From NCBI RefSeq assembly GCF_905147365.1, contig NC_056407.1:18273980-18337979 (forward strand): 64,000 nt of DNA. Reading direction: 5' to 3'. The stretch comes from Aricia agestis. Taxonomy: Eukaryota; Arthropoda; Insecta; Lepidoptera; Lycaenidae. Made by a program: the position numbers and the translations under genes. A model generated the notes under the pieces. The model searched no databases. It was not told where the DNA came from and worked only from the letters and a program-made list of their open reading frames with translations. Below, piece after piece: positions 54,801 through 64,000 of the stretch (within the stretch, counting starts at the first letter, position 1; each line of letters begins with the position of its first letter).

Positions 54801-57800
54801 ACATATGTTAGATTCCTAAATACTTAATGTATCAATTGTTATTTCTTGTTATTGAAAAATCTAACATAATTTAACTACAAATTAATTAAAATTATAATCA
54901 TGAAAAAACAACCCGGCCGGAATGTTCGGTTTTGTGACCGTTTTTTTTAGTTTTATAAACATACTACAAAAATATTTTCGGCACTAAATGATAGCACTAT
55001 ATTTCATTGTACATCGAGAAACTTCAATTTGAATTTAGTAGTTAAAAATCTGCTACAAGACGCGGACGCAGGTTGGATGGTTCTTCAGGAACGGTTTATA
55101 ATAATAATAATAATATAATATCTATGGACGCTTCACACCACGTCATTTGTTCAGATAAGTGACCATATTTTGTAAGCATTATTATACTTTCTCCAACTGT
55201 TTTTACTGTTGACACGTTGCAAAATTAGCTTAGTATTTAGTAAAAAAAATGAAATTGTGATAACTATTATCGGTTATTTACAAACACTTTAAAAGTAAAA
55301 GAAAGTAATATTACGTGACTTCCGACTTGTGACTTTTCGTATGGTCACATATAATGGAACGGACAAGTCACAACAGGCGGAAAGCATAAGGCTTAGTTCA
55401 CATTTTAAATAAATTATTTTTTTATTCACAGATTTTATTAAGAAAATTGGTGATTTTTAAACTGGTACGATTAACGTACAAATATATTTTTTATTACTTA
55501 TGTGTTAAGGTGACGCCGCGTTAAAGTAAAAAACCGTTTTGGATATGTTTTAGATTGCTAGTTTTCTTTGCATCTAGACATCGGATTATATGCATTGCAT
55601 ACTTGCATATGCAAATGCATATTATAATGTCACTTTTTAGGCGATAGTGCATATTTTGGCAATTTTGCATATTTCGGTAGTTTAACTTCTATGGGCATTA
55701 AGATGGCAATCGGAAAATGTTGGTAGACAATTATTATTGGCGTATAATAAATAAATAAAAACTAAAAAGGCTTTATTTCAAGAAATTAAAAATTTTGATT
55801 TTATGAAATTATAAAAATTGGCGCTTTTATTAATGTCACTACCGGAAAAGTCTTAAAAATAATAATAAATTTTAATATTAAGTTACTTTTGATTGATTGA
55901 TTAAATACTGACAATGAACTTTAATTTTTTAGCTTTAGTCATTGCTGAGAAAAATCGATATCGCTACAGCCAAATTATAAAGGCGTCGACTTTACTTAAC
56001 AATAACAAATATACTATTTAAAATTTAAATAAGTACCTAAAAGTTTTATTTTTTTTTAATAATTTTGATTTTATTTCCACTACTTTTCTATCAGTAAAGT
56101 TGAAAATCATTTTGTGTCGTTGATATTTGCAGATTTATAATAACTAGACATCAGATTATATGCATTTGCATACTTGCATATGCAAATGCATATAATGTCA
56201 CTTTTTAGGCGATAATGCATATTTCGGTAGTTTAACTTCCATGGGCATTAAGATTGCAATCGGAAAATGTTGGTAGAAAATTATTATTGGCGTATAACAA
56301 ATAAATAAAAAGTCTTTATTTCAAGAAATTAAAAATCCTGGATTTTATGAAATTATAAAAATTGGCGCTTTTATTAATGTCACTACCGGAAAAGTCTTCA
56401 AAAAAATAATAAATTTTAATATTAAGTGACTTTTGATTGTGCATATTTTGTGCATATTTCGACCATTTTTCGTGCATATTTGCATGGATATTTCGGCACT
56501 TTGATCGTGCATATAATTCGATGTCATTAATAACTTAGGAATTCGTAGACATGTGAACACATCTTTATGATTATGAGATGTTCGTCCCTCTAATTAATGA
56601 AGTTAAATCTATGAAATCAAAGAATTTTTTACTTTTATAAGTAGTGCAACAATAAAAATGTTTAAAGAAAAGGTTTTTGTGTTATAAAAACTTCTTTATA
56701 TATGTTAAATATTAATTACTCATGTAAAAAAATGAAAAATAACCTAGTGGATAGGTCACATAGTCACACTATGGATTAAAAATAATTGCTACTCTTGTTG
56801 ATCCTTGAAATTATCAATTTTTTTTTAATAAACAATTAAATATGCATTTCATTAGATTAAATTAACGAAGAAATCCATTTATTGCTGTATTTTTTTGTAA
56901 GTATTAAATTATATTTTACATTTAGTCGCACAACGGAATCTGTTTCGTCGAAAATTCGATTTTGTTTCAATAATATCAGAATAATATAACGTTTTCAGCG
57001 TTCTTTTTAACTTATTTCATTAGTTCAATATTTTTCCTTGTATATGACATTCAAATAAAGGTAAATAAATGACCTTAAAAAATATAGACATATTTTTGCA
57101 AGGGTACACGTTTTTTTGAAAATGCCCACACACGACCTGTGTGGCAAATTTCATAACGCTAGGATAACTGGAAGTGGCCTAGAGGTTTTGATTACCGGAC
57201 AGTGAGTGAGTGCCAAAATTAGCTATTTTCACAGCTATTTCAGGATCTACCGAAGCTATATCTATTAATTTGGTATACTGCTTAAGTACTAGCACATAAT
57301 TACGTAGGTATAATTTTATCTTTGCACTCGCAATAGGCACTGAGCTCCGGGGGGGTCAAAAGTGCGCCGAAACGTTTCGTGTAAATAGTGCACGGCATAC
57401 GCGCGGCCTGCTGGAACTTTGATTTGCCCGGAGCGGCTAAATAGCTATAATAGTCTATAGATCGCGGGCCCTGCTCGGAGCACGGAGTATACAAATGAAT
57501 ACTTGCTTGTTCAGGTTGTTGTTGCTTATGTCGAATCGTTTCAGTTTCTGCAGGAGCGAGATGTTCTCCGGTAGTATCTCCACCTTATTGTCCCGCAGGT
57601 TGAGGACGTTGAGGTGCTGCATTTGGTCGCAGAACTCCTCCGTTATTTTCTGGAAATGTGCGCACTTTATAGTATTGTAGAATGCCACATTGTGCAAATA
57701 CAGTTAAGGTGCATTGGGGCAATCTCGTAAAGTTTAAGAGTGAGTATATTGTGTCATTGTTTCAAGTTTAGAAGACGAATTTGTATATATTGTTACCTAT

Positions 57801-60246
57801 AACTGTAACATTTTAGTTATAATAAACATATTTCCATGTGAATTGTATATTTTTTAGTTCAAAAGTATTTACGGATAACTACCCCTTTAAAATATAACCC
57901 TATTTCTACTTTTCATGGGCAATTTCGAATACTCAAGGGGTAATTTCGAATAACAGCCGAAACACGACCTAATGTAAAAATACATTTAAGGCACATATTT
58001 ATTTTTATTCTATTTTACCCCATACAAAAACATTGTGCATACAAGCCATAGAAGACACCAAACTAATTTTTGTACCGAAAAATTTTCGAAATTACCCCAT
58101 CGGGGATGCAGATGTCCTCAACATTTGGAGCAAAGAAATAAATAGAATAAGAACAATAAAAAAACCAACGAAAGTGGTAGCTAACAGAGATAGAACTATT
58201 AACCTATCAATATACAGAAAATCAGCTGGTTAGGGTTGCGTTTTAGGGTTCCGTAGTCAACTAAGTTTTGTTGATTAGTGAACTAAAACGACTAAAACGG
58301 TACCCCAACAAGCTGTTTTTTGTATAATGATAGGTTAATAGTTATATAATTCAAGAGTAACCTTGTCCTACAAATAGAACAATCCATATTTTAGGACCAT
58401 CAAATCGGAATATTATATTATGTTGCGCACCTCTGCAAAAGACTATGAAAAATTTTTTGGGGAAATTTCGTTAACAAATTTACCCCACTGGGGTTATTTC
58501 GAATGTTTATTAAAAATCATAGCTAGAGCAACATAACCTATTCTTAGGAAAGCAAAAAACGTCAAAGCTTCTTTAAAACAAACAAAATATTACGTAACTT
58601 ACCTAATTTCTGTGTAAAACAATACGGGGTAATTTCGATAATTTCGATAATCCCAAAAAAATCATAAAATTGCACTTGGCGTGAAAAAATGAACTTAGCG
58701 CACATACACTGCCGGCTGACGGCTCGAGGGAAAGGAAGTGGGGGAGGTGATTAAATTGGCGTCTCGGTTAATGTAGCCAGAGCTCAAAATTACTTTCTGT
58801 TTGGTAATTATTTGCCATTTTCGGAATATCCCCATTTTTTTTTTCTTCCGAAGTTACCCCAATGCACAAATTATATATAAAAATGGATTTTCAAATGTGT
58901 TAGTCGCGCTAAAACTCGAAAACGGCTGATTTTAGTCTTAAAATATTCGTAGAAGTCCAGGGAAGATTTTAAAGTGACACGAAGTTCACCGGGACAGCTA
59001 TACAGTGTGTAACAAAAATAAGTGATAATACTTTAGGGTGTGTACGTGTTCCTTGTAGAGAGTTCACTGTTAAAGTAGCAGCTCTGAAAGACGAAAATTT
59101 TTTTTCACTTTTGTATGGGCAATGGCCCGAGCGTCACGAGTTTCCCCATACAAAAGTGAAAAATTTTTTTGGCCTTTCAGCGCTGCTACTTTCACAGTGA
59201 ACTCTCTACAAGGCTCTACACCCTCAAGTATTATCACTTATTTTTGTTACACCCTGTATATATATAGAGTTTTCCCATACAAAAGTGAAAAAATTTTTTG
59301 GTCTTCCAGCGCTGCTACATATACTTATATACTTGTGTAAAGTAATATTTTAGTCCATAATTGTTGTCACGGTGTGTCGGGAGACCGCCAAGTAAACTAC
59401 AACCTACAACCGCCAAGTCGCTGGTTACTTATCTCGATTCAGATCGCTGTGAATTGTTATGTGAAATCAAACATCTACATTAGCGGTCCCCCGACACACC
59501 TTGACAACAATTATGGACTAAAATATTACTTTACACAAGTTAGGAATTATTAGAACTTAAAGGCAATAAATATTATTTCATTACTTTTTAAAGTTGTTTT
59601 GGCGGGGGTTTTTTAAATTTCTTAATTTTATTTTATTTCATACTTTTTAAACTTGTGTTGGTTATAACTTATAGTGCAGAATAATTCCTATCAACAGAAT
59701 CATATTCTCATACCAGCTATTAATGTCCTTTTCGATGAGGCCGTTAATATGAGCCCAAACATGAAACCTCCACTTTGGGTTCATACGAAGCTCGGTTCCT
59801 ATAGAATCCAGGTGATGCTGCAGCAGCAGCATGTAAATATTTACTGTTATATACTTTATCTACTTCTTATTGGTTGTCGCAATTAAAATGAGCCCAAACA
59901 CGAAACCTCTGCTCTAAGTTGGCGAGGAATTGGATATCCTATTGATTACCAGGTGATGCTGCAGCACCAGGTCAACTTTCCATTATTATGTGTATACGTA
60001 TATTGTATATTCACAAATGTCACGAACTAGAATGAAGTATAAAACCCATTAAAACGACTACAAGTTGCTAACGGCCTTTCATGAACCAGATAAACCCTGA
60101 TTGTCCAGCACTGAGCAGGCTGATGATGATGAATTATAGCTAAGAACACTCTCGATCATGTCAGCTTTCAAACAATAAAAACTAGATCAAAATCGGTCCA
60201 CCCGTTTGGATGCTACGATGCCACGGACAGATACACACACAGACAA

Positions 60247-60281
<35 letters not shown>

Positions 60282-63200
60282 CGTCAAACTTATAACACCC
60301 CTCTTTTTTGTCGGGGGTTAAAAAATGGATTTTCAATTGTGTTAGTAACGCTAGAACTCGAAAACGGCTGAACGAATTGGGCTATTTTTAGTCTTAAAAT
60401 ATTCGTAGAAGTCAATGGAAGGTTTTAAAAAATGACACGAAGTTCATGGGGACAGCTAGTTTAAAATAAAAATCACATTTAGGTTAAAATTGTACTTAAA
60501 TGAAATATGTAACGTTTACTATATTTTCTAAATAAACGTTAAAACTTTAATATAAAGACTTAGTTACGTCTTATGAAAGACAATAATATTTTGTAAGTAT
60601 ACAATTTAACAAAAATATGCGTGTTTTAATGACGATAAACCTTGACTAAAATGACACGATAATAACTTTAGCTTTTTACTTTTTTTATAAGCCCATTCGT
60701 AGTTATTATTTATCAGAGTATTTATGAGATAATCTCTGTGTTGTTGCCATAAAGATTTTTTTCCCCTTTCAACATCTGCAATCAGCTAGTTATAACCATA
60801 TAATAAATAAGGCATAAAGATGACACAAAATATATTTTAGAATTAATATAACTCATTGCTCAATCATCATATCTTCGCACGCATTACGTCGGTGCCACGG
60901 TGCACGGTGCAGTGCCGGTGGGGACTGGGGAGGAGCGGATCGACTACCGAGAATTGGGTACACTAACCTAATTGAAATTAAGTGCTCAATGAAATCATTG
61001 CTAATTCCGGTAACTGAATAGAGATGAGAGTTAGCTTTTTCAGTGGGGTACGAAAAAATACTATCTCGGTCTTTAAAGGGGAAACAAGATGCCGTAAAAT
61101 TCGTGCGCAAGCACTCAGTTAAAGAGACGAGAAGCCATTTTTAAGCTACTGCATGGCTTTTATCGCTGGTTTTGAGCGCGGCGACCGAATCAAGGAATTC
61201 CGTGACTTTACAGTGACCGGACCTTGGAGGCGCGCCGCGCGACGCGACGCTCCATGAATATTCAGTTTTTCAAACTGAAATTCGAAGCACCCAAGTTATT
61301 CGCGAGATATTATGGGCGACACAATTCTATCGAAATCTGAATAGTTTTATTGTAATAAAAGGCACACATTAACATTTTGTCCCAGTTGCTACTTATATAA
61401 CTATTATTATGCCATCATAAGGGCAGTAAGGTCCAAAAGCCCTATACACACTGTATAGTATATAATGCTTGTCGGCGACTGTACGTAGCATTGTGTAGAC
61501 TGCAGACTAGATAAAAAGTGAATGCCTCCACATTCTCCTCTAATTGGCGTTTAACACTACACTGAACATCATGTAATCATTTTCATAATGTTACTTTTCC
61601 GTGTATTTACATATCAACACACTCAAAACTTTGGTAAAATAGCGAAAATTATTGTTCATGAGTTATATAACATACTAAAAATATTGCTCTGAATCTTATC
61701 TTGATAGCCATGAGAAAAAAAGTACAATTTACACATTGTAATAAAAAGAAATCATATATTTATGTTAATGGTTAGTTTCAGTTGTCACTAAAATGATATA
61801 CATACCTTAATGTAATTGTTGGCCATGTATATTTCCTTGAGAGCAGTGCAGCCGTAGAAGTCGGGCAGTTCCTCTATGTTGTTGTGGTTGACGTCCAAAA
61901 TCTCCATCTTTCTGAGCTCACCCAAAGGTGGAAGTGCAACTAAATTGTTGTTGCTTATGTTCAACTTCTTTAAATCTAAAAGTAATGTACTAAAATAGGG
62001 TAAAACACAAAAATATAAGAAACCCAACCACATTATACATTTGCCTAGCTGCTGCTTCCAGAGATAGCAATAAGCAATTTAATAATAATTTGTGCTGTTA
62101 TCAAACTACTTTTTTATGACTGGCTAACCAATTGCGGTATAATAATAACTAGTGTTTATACTATCAAAACATCAAACATAACATGACAATTTTCAAATGA
62201 GGTCAGAATTCCAGAGACAATGGAATAAAATAGCTTTGTTCACTCACCTCTGAGGTTGACAATATCTGGTGGCAACTCCTCCAGGGAGTTATGTGACAGG
62301 TTCAGCTCCACAAGTCGCACCAGGTAGCCCATGCCGGGGGGCAATGCTTGCAGTTTATTATGGGATAGGTCCTACATGACATAGAAATACTATTTATTAT
62401 TTATTCTTTAGTACATAAATAAGAGTTGAATAAAACAAGTGAGTAAAAAGCAATTGTTTAGAAACATCATGTTTCTTTTAACCTATCAACCCCCATATGG
62501 ACACCGGTGACCATGACAACAATAGAATAACAATAGATTTCCAGGAATCCGCGATCGAAGGATTTTCTTTAACTTTTTGCCCAACTTGCGTGTTTTAGCT
62601 AAAGAAACAGTTATATTTCTAGACCATAGCATTACTGGAAAATATTGTTGATATTTACCAAGAATGTTAGCATGACCAGGTCTCCAAAATCTGGTTCAAT
62701 GCTTATAAGTTCATTATGAGATATGCTGAGCCACCTCAACTCTGTCAGCTTGTAGAACTCTTTGGGCAAAGTCTGCAGTCGGTTATGATCTAGACTCAGA
62801 TTGGCCAGACTTTGCAGTTCACCTATCTCAGCAGGCAGGCTTGCTAAAGCGTTATCATGAAGCTGTAACAAATTAATTCATTTTCTTTTTTATCTCATAA
62901 AGCACACTTGAAACATAAACTTAAAACAACACAAAGTGTGTACCTGATACTTATCAATAAAAACATTGTAATAAAATGTAGTTGAATGATCAAAGTGTAG
63001 CAGAATGACTAAAATAAAGAAGAGACAATTCATATAAAAAAGGCTGAAATTAACATTTTAAAATGTTGCTTACCTTCAACGTAACAAGCGCCTGCAAGTA
63101 CTTGATATCAGGGGATATGGTGTTAATTACATTCGAACTGAGGTCAAGGGTCTTCAACGGTTCGGAATTCCACCAGTTATTCGTGTCTGACCTTGTAAAA

Positions 63201-63528
63201 TCCACTTCTTTGGTATCATCCAATGACAATTCATCAATTTTCCATACATTATCAGGGACTAAAAATATTTTAAGCATATGTTGTGATTATATTTAATTAC
63301 CGGGTATATCCGGTAATTAAATTTTTTTTTTTATTATAAGGAATTAATTTAGAAATAATACAAACCAGTGCCTAGTCCCCTATTACATAAACTGAGCTGG
63401 CCTGTGCGCTTTGCTGATTTAATCAAACCTATAGACAGTTCCTTCTCATCAGCTTGCTTGTCTTGAAGGTGAAAAACTGGCTTGTTCCTCACTTTTACGC
63501 CCGATTTAATAGGTATACGCCGAGACAT
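45898..63528 (-). CDS. LRRC40: LRRC40-like leucine-rich repeat protein, 11 exons, 600 aa
   Basis: Exons on the minus strand: 63528-63366, 63258-63074, 62862-62659, 62371-62248, 61975-61806, 57649-57507, 52682-52503, 51497-51354, 47837-47649, 47059-46868, 46006-45898; 1803 nt, in frame. The N-terminus has the LRRC40 pattern of a basic stretch, then LIKSAKRTGQLSLCNRGL. About twenty LxxLxLxxN-type repeats fill most of the protein, mostly of the LPxxLGxLxxL plant/SHOC2-like class. The C-terminus, with NCFRQPRHAILAKGT and YLRDRIP, matches the conserved end of LRRC40. The length of 600 aa compares with 602 aa for human LRRC40 as I recall it. No signal peptide or membrane segment is seen, so it is likely intracellular; its biochemical role is poorly known. 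Intron 6 needs a GC donor (AA|GCAAGT). Partial copies of exon 10 lie in intron 10. Introns 5-8 are filled with mobile elements. Confidence 0.95.
46019..46199 (+). mobile_element. Helitron-like short element, ATCTAGT-ending family
   Basis: Starts CTAATATTATAAATGCG and ends GGCGTCATCTAG-T. Related copies: 47098-47305 (-) and 52752-52879 (+). The left edge lies 13 bp from the acceptor of the last LRRC40 exon. Confidence 0.78.
46380..46867 (-). repeat. Degenerate tandem copies of LRRC40 exon 10 3' end
   Basis: 46688-46782 repeats the last 92 bp of exon 10 (46868-46960), including the CG|GTACGC donor, at roughly 85% identity by eye. 46491-46563 is a second, more degenerate copy without the donor. 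Short GAAGTTGCCGAG words recur near 46410, 46619 and 46803. TGTG/CACGCGTATG-rich sequence separates the units. Confidence 0.82.
47098..47305 (-). mobile_element. Helitron-like short element, reversed
   Basis: CTAGATGACGCCCGCAACTC at the left is the reversed 3' end; the right edge has TTATAATATTAGTA. Lies in intron 9 of LRRC40. Confidence 0.75.
48244..48809 (+). mobile_element. Helitron-like element with internal duplication and swapped 3' end
   Basis: 5' TCTATACTAATATTATAAAG at 48244, 3' CTAG at 48806-48809. The block with AACTACTGGTCCGATTTG occurs twice (near 48312 and 48488). The 3' end is the GCGGACGAAGTCGCGGGCAA type, not the GCGGGCGAAGCC type of its relatives at 1-328 and 38814-39188. 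Confidence 0.78.
49590..50289 (+). mobile_element. Helitron-like element, CCGCGG-hairpin family
   Basis: Starts CTACTAATATTATAAAGGCG and ends with hairpin CCGCGG-GTAACA-CCGCGG and CAGCTAG-T. Fragments of the same family are at 18885-19800, 24880-25500, 54180-54500 and 57110-57300. No ORF. Confidence 0.78.
50533..50802 (-). mobile_element. tRNA-headed SINE, family 2
   Basis: On the minus strand the head has Pol III A box TGGCTCAGTGG and B box GGTTCGAATCC (50725-50800), then a unique body and a TATTATTATTAT-type tail. The acceptor stem does not pair, so it is not a functional tRNA. A tail-only copy is at 55095-55143. Confidence 0.8.
51552..52307. mobile_element. TIR element containing a second TIR element
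   Basis: Outer ends: CTCAATTTATACCGCCG with GGAATGGAACGGAA-type words (about 40 bp, about 90% by eye). Inner element 51679-52257 has termini AGGCGTCCCCACACCAAG and CTTTGGTGTAG-type complements with CCTCGGGCGAGGC. An AT hairpin at 51617-51672 lies between the left ends. Lies in intron 7 of LRRC40. Confidence 0.8.
52752..52879 (+). mobile_element. Helitron-like short element, ATCTAGT-ending
   Basis: CTAATATTATAAAATATTTG to GGCGTCATCTAG-T. About 128 bp, directly upstream of the SINE at 52900. Confidence 0.72.
52900..53264 (+). mobile_element. tRNA-headed SINE, family 1
   Basis: Head with A box TGGTCCAGTGG and B box GGTTCGATTCC (52905-52965) and an anticodon-like CAT, but no pairing acceptor stem. 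The body contains TCTTCCGTCCCACTGGGTTA and GGCCGGGTTTCAATGAAAC. A headless reverse copy is at 34008-34218. Lies in intron 6 of LRRC40. Confidence 0.82.
53271..53537. mobile_element. MITE, TACAGGGTGCAATTAAACC ends
   Basis: TIRs of about 27 bp (TACAGGGTGCAATTAAACC / GGTTTAATTGCACCCTGTA), flanked by TA. Starts 7 bp after the SINE and has no significant ORF. Confidence 0.88.
53562..53841. mobile_element. Foldback element, about 280 bp
   Basis: CCACCAAAAACATACCTGTT at the left pairs with the right end. GGCCAAGTTCCTATCGGCAA and CAGCCTGATCCATAATACTT also have complements in the right half. Confidence 0.85.
55576..56527. mobile_element. TGCATATT-rich TIR element with a second, 5' partial copy
   Basis: 56148-56527 runs from GACATCAGATTATATGCA to TGCATATAATTCGATGTC. 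55576-55908 repeats its first about 330 bp at high identity. Both have clustered GCATAT words near the termini. Lies in intron 6 of LRRC40. Confidence 0.78.
57711..58867. mobile_element. About 1.15-kb TIR element with repeated GGGGTAATTTCGA motif
   Basis: Ends GTGCATTGGGGCAA and TTACCCCAATGCAC. The interior carries at least five forward or reversed versions of GGGGTAATTTCGA (near 57940, 58088, 58456-58500, 58628, 58848). A 66-codon ORF (58033-58233, ending SIYRKSAG) shows no known domain. Probably a non-autonomous DNA transposon. Lies in intron 6 of LRRC40. Confidence 0.65.
59001..59320. mobile_element. Palindromic MITE, TACAGGGTGTAAC family, copy 2
   Basis: 59001-59259 is a near-perfect palindrome matching 12686-12949, flanked by TA. 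59265-59320 repeats part of one arm (CATACAAAAGTGAAAAAA, GCGCTGCTAC). Confidence 0.9.
59331..59541. mobile_element. Foldback element, about 60-bp arms
   Basis: ACTTGTGTAAAGTAATATTT and TAGTCCATAATTGTTGTCA on the left are mirrored at the right end. Arms also share GGTGTGTCGGGAGACCGC with mismatches. Lies in intron 5 of LRRC40. Confidence 0.88.
60150..60462 (+). mobile_element. LINE 3' end and adjacent Helitron-like fragment
   Basis: 60190-60326 has AAATCGGTCCACCCGTTTGG, an (ACAG)n run and the end hairpin CCCCTCTTTTTTGTCGGGGG, like RTE-type LINE tails. 60327-60462 (ACTCGAAAACGGCTGAACG to GGGGACAGCTAG-T) repeats 58895-58990. Confidence 0.65.
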
Positions 63529-63589
63529 ATTATTTACTGCTTTAAAAATAAATATGTATAAAGTTTCATTTCCACTCACTTACAAATTA

Positions 63590-63895
63590 TTTGCAAGTAC
63601 TTTATAACCAATAAAGTCTTATATCATATAATACAGATTAAAGAGTATTCACTTGGATTTTGTACATATTGGTAGGTTTTGTGAGTTGTAAATTATAATA
63701 AAAGTTAATAAATATTACAAAATAACAGTTCATTTGTGTTCCATGGAATTTGGACATTAATTGACAATTCTTCTTCTTTTCATCTGACTTTTGACATAAG
63801 CAAATTGTTTTTTTCTTATTATGGCACTTTGGCTATTTAACCACGGCCTGTGTCGATATGGCGAGAAAACAATGATTTTTTACTTGTTTTTTTAC
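63590..63895. repeat. About 300-bp repeat in the LRRC40 5' flank
   Basis: Colinear with 7605-7910. Begins 62 bp upstream of the LRRC40 start codon, so it probably overlaps the 5'UTR or promoter. No TATA box is obvious. 63896-64000 shows nothing recognisable. Confidence 0.8.
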
Positions 63896-64000
63896 AAATG
63901 ACCACAGAACACAGCCGACATGCTGACGACTTGTTACCATATATATTATGTCTATGCTTGTTACTAATAAGTTACTAATTAGTATAGTAATCTTAACATA

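Overview
This window looks like lepidopteran (moth or butterfly) nuclear DNA. The evidence is intron-rich genes with GT-AG splicing, an insect-type ZAD zinc-finger gene, a Rebers-Riddiford cuticle gene, and dense short mobile elements. These elements are of kinds I associate with Lepidoptera: Helitron-like elements running from TCTATACTAATATTATAAA to CTAG-T, a poly(A)-tailed SINE-like family, tRNA-headed SINEs and many foldback MITEs. No database was searched, so element names and orthology come from sequence recognition only.

Five protein genes can be assembled exon by exon, and each closes in frame. (1) 965-15640 (+): a 13-exon ZAD C2H2 zinc-finger protein, 654 aa, 12 fingers. (2) 15807-17848 (-): a 5-exon SCO1-type mitochondrial copper chaperone, 253 aa. 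Genes 1 and 2 converge with 166 bp between their stop codons. (3) 21166-23904 (+): a 4-exon pro-resilin-like RR cuticle protein, 172 aa. (4) 26286-39830 (-): a 15-exon PAN/ZP-domain transmembrane protein, 707 aa, likely an apical extracellular-matrix component. (5) 45898-63528 (-): an 11-exon LRRC40 homologue, 600 aa, with one GC-AG intron.

The rest is introns and intergenic DNA built largely from repeats. The main families are Helitron-like elements; a SINE-like family with an AGGCCGGCAACGCACCTGC core (full and 5'-truncated copies); two tRNA-derived SINEs; 5'-truncated non-LTR retrotransposon fragments; and MITEs, several with readable target-site duplications (8 bp hAT-like, TA Tc1/mariner-like, TTA Harbinger-like). 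Insertions are nested up to three deep.

The least ordinary feature is a recurring pattern in two unrelated genes. The 3' part of an exon is copied into the intron just downstream: seven tandem units after a PAN exon, at least two degenerate units after an LRRC40 exon, and a 23-bp block after a ZP-gene exon. In the first two cases the copies carry the splice donor. The window also has an unusual density of long, near-perfect inverted repeats. I see no operons, CRISPR arrays, rRNA genes or intact canonical tRNA genes.
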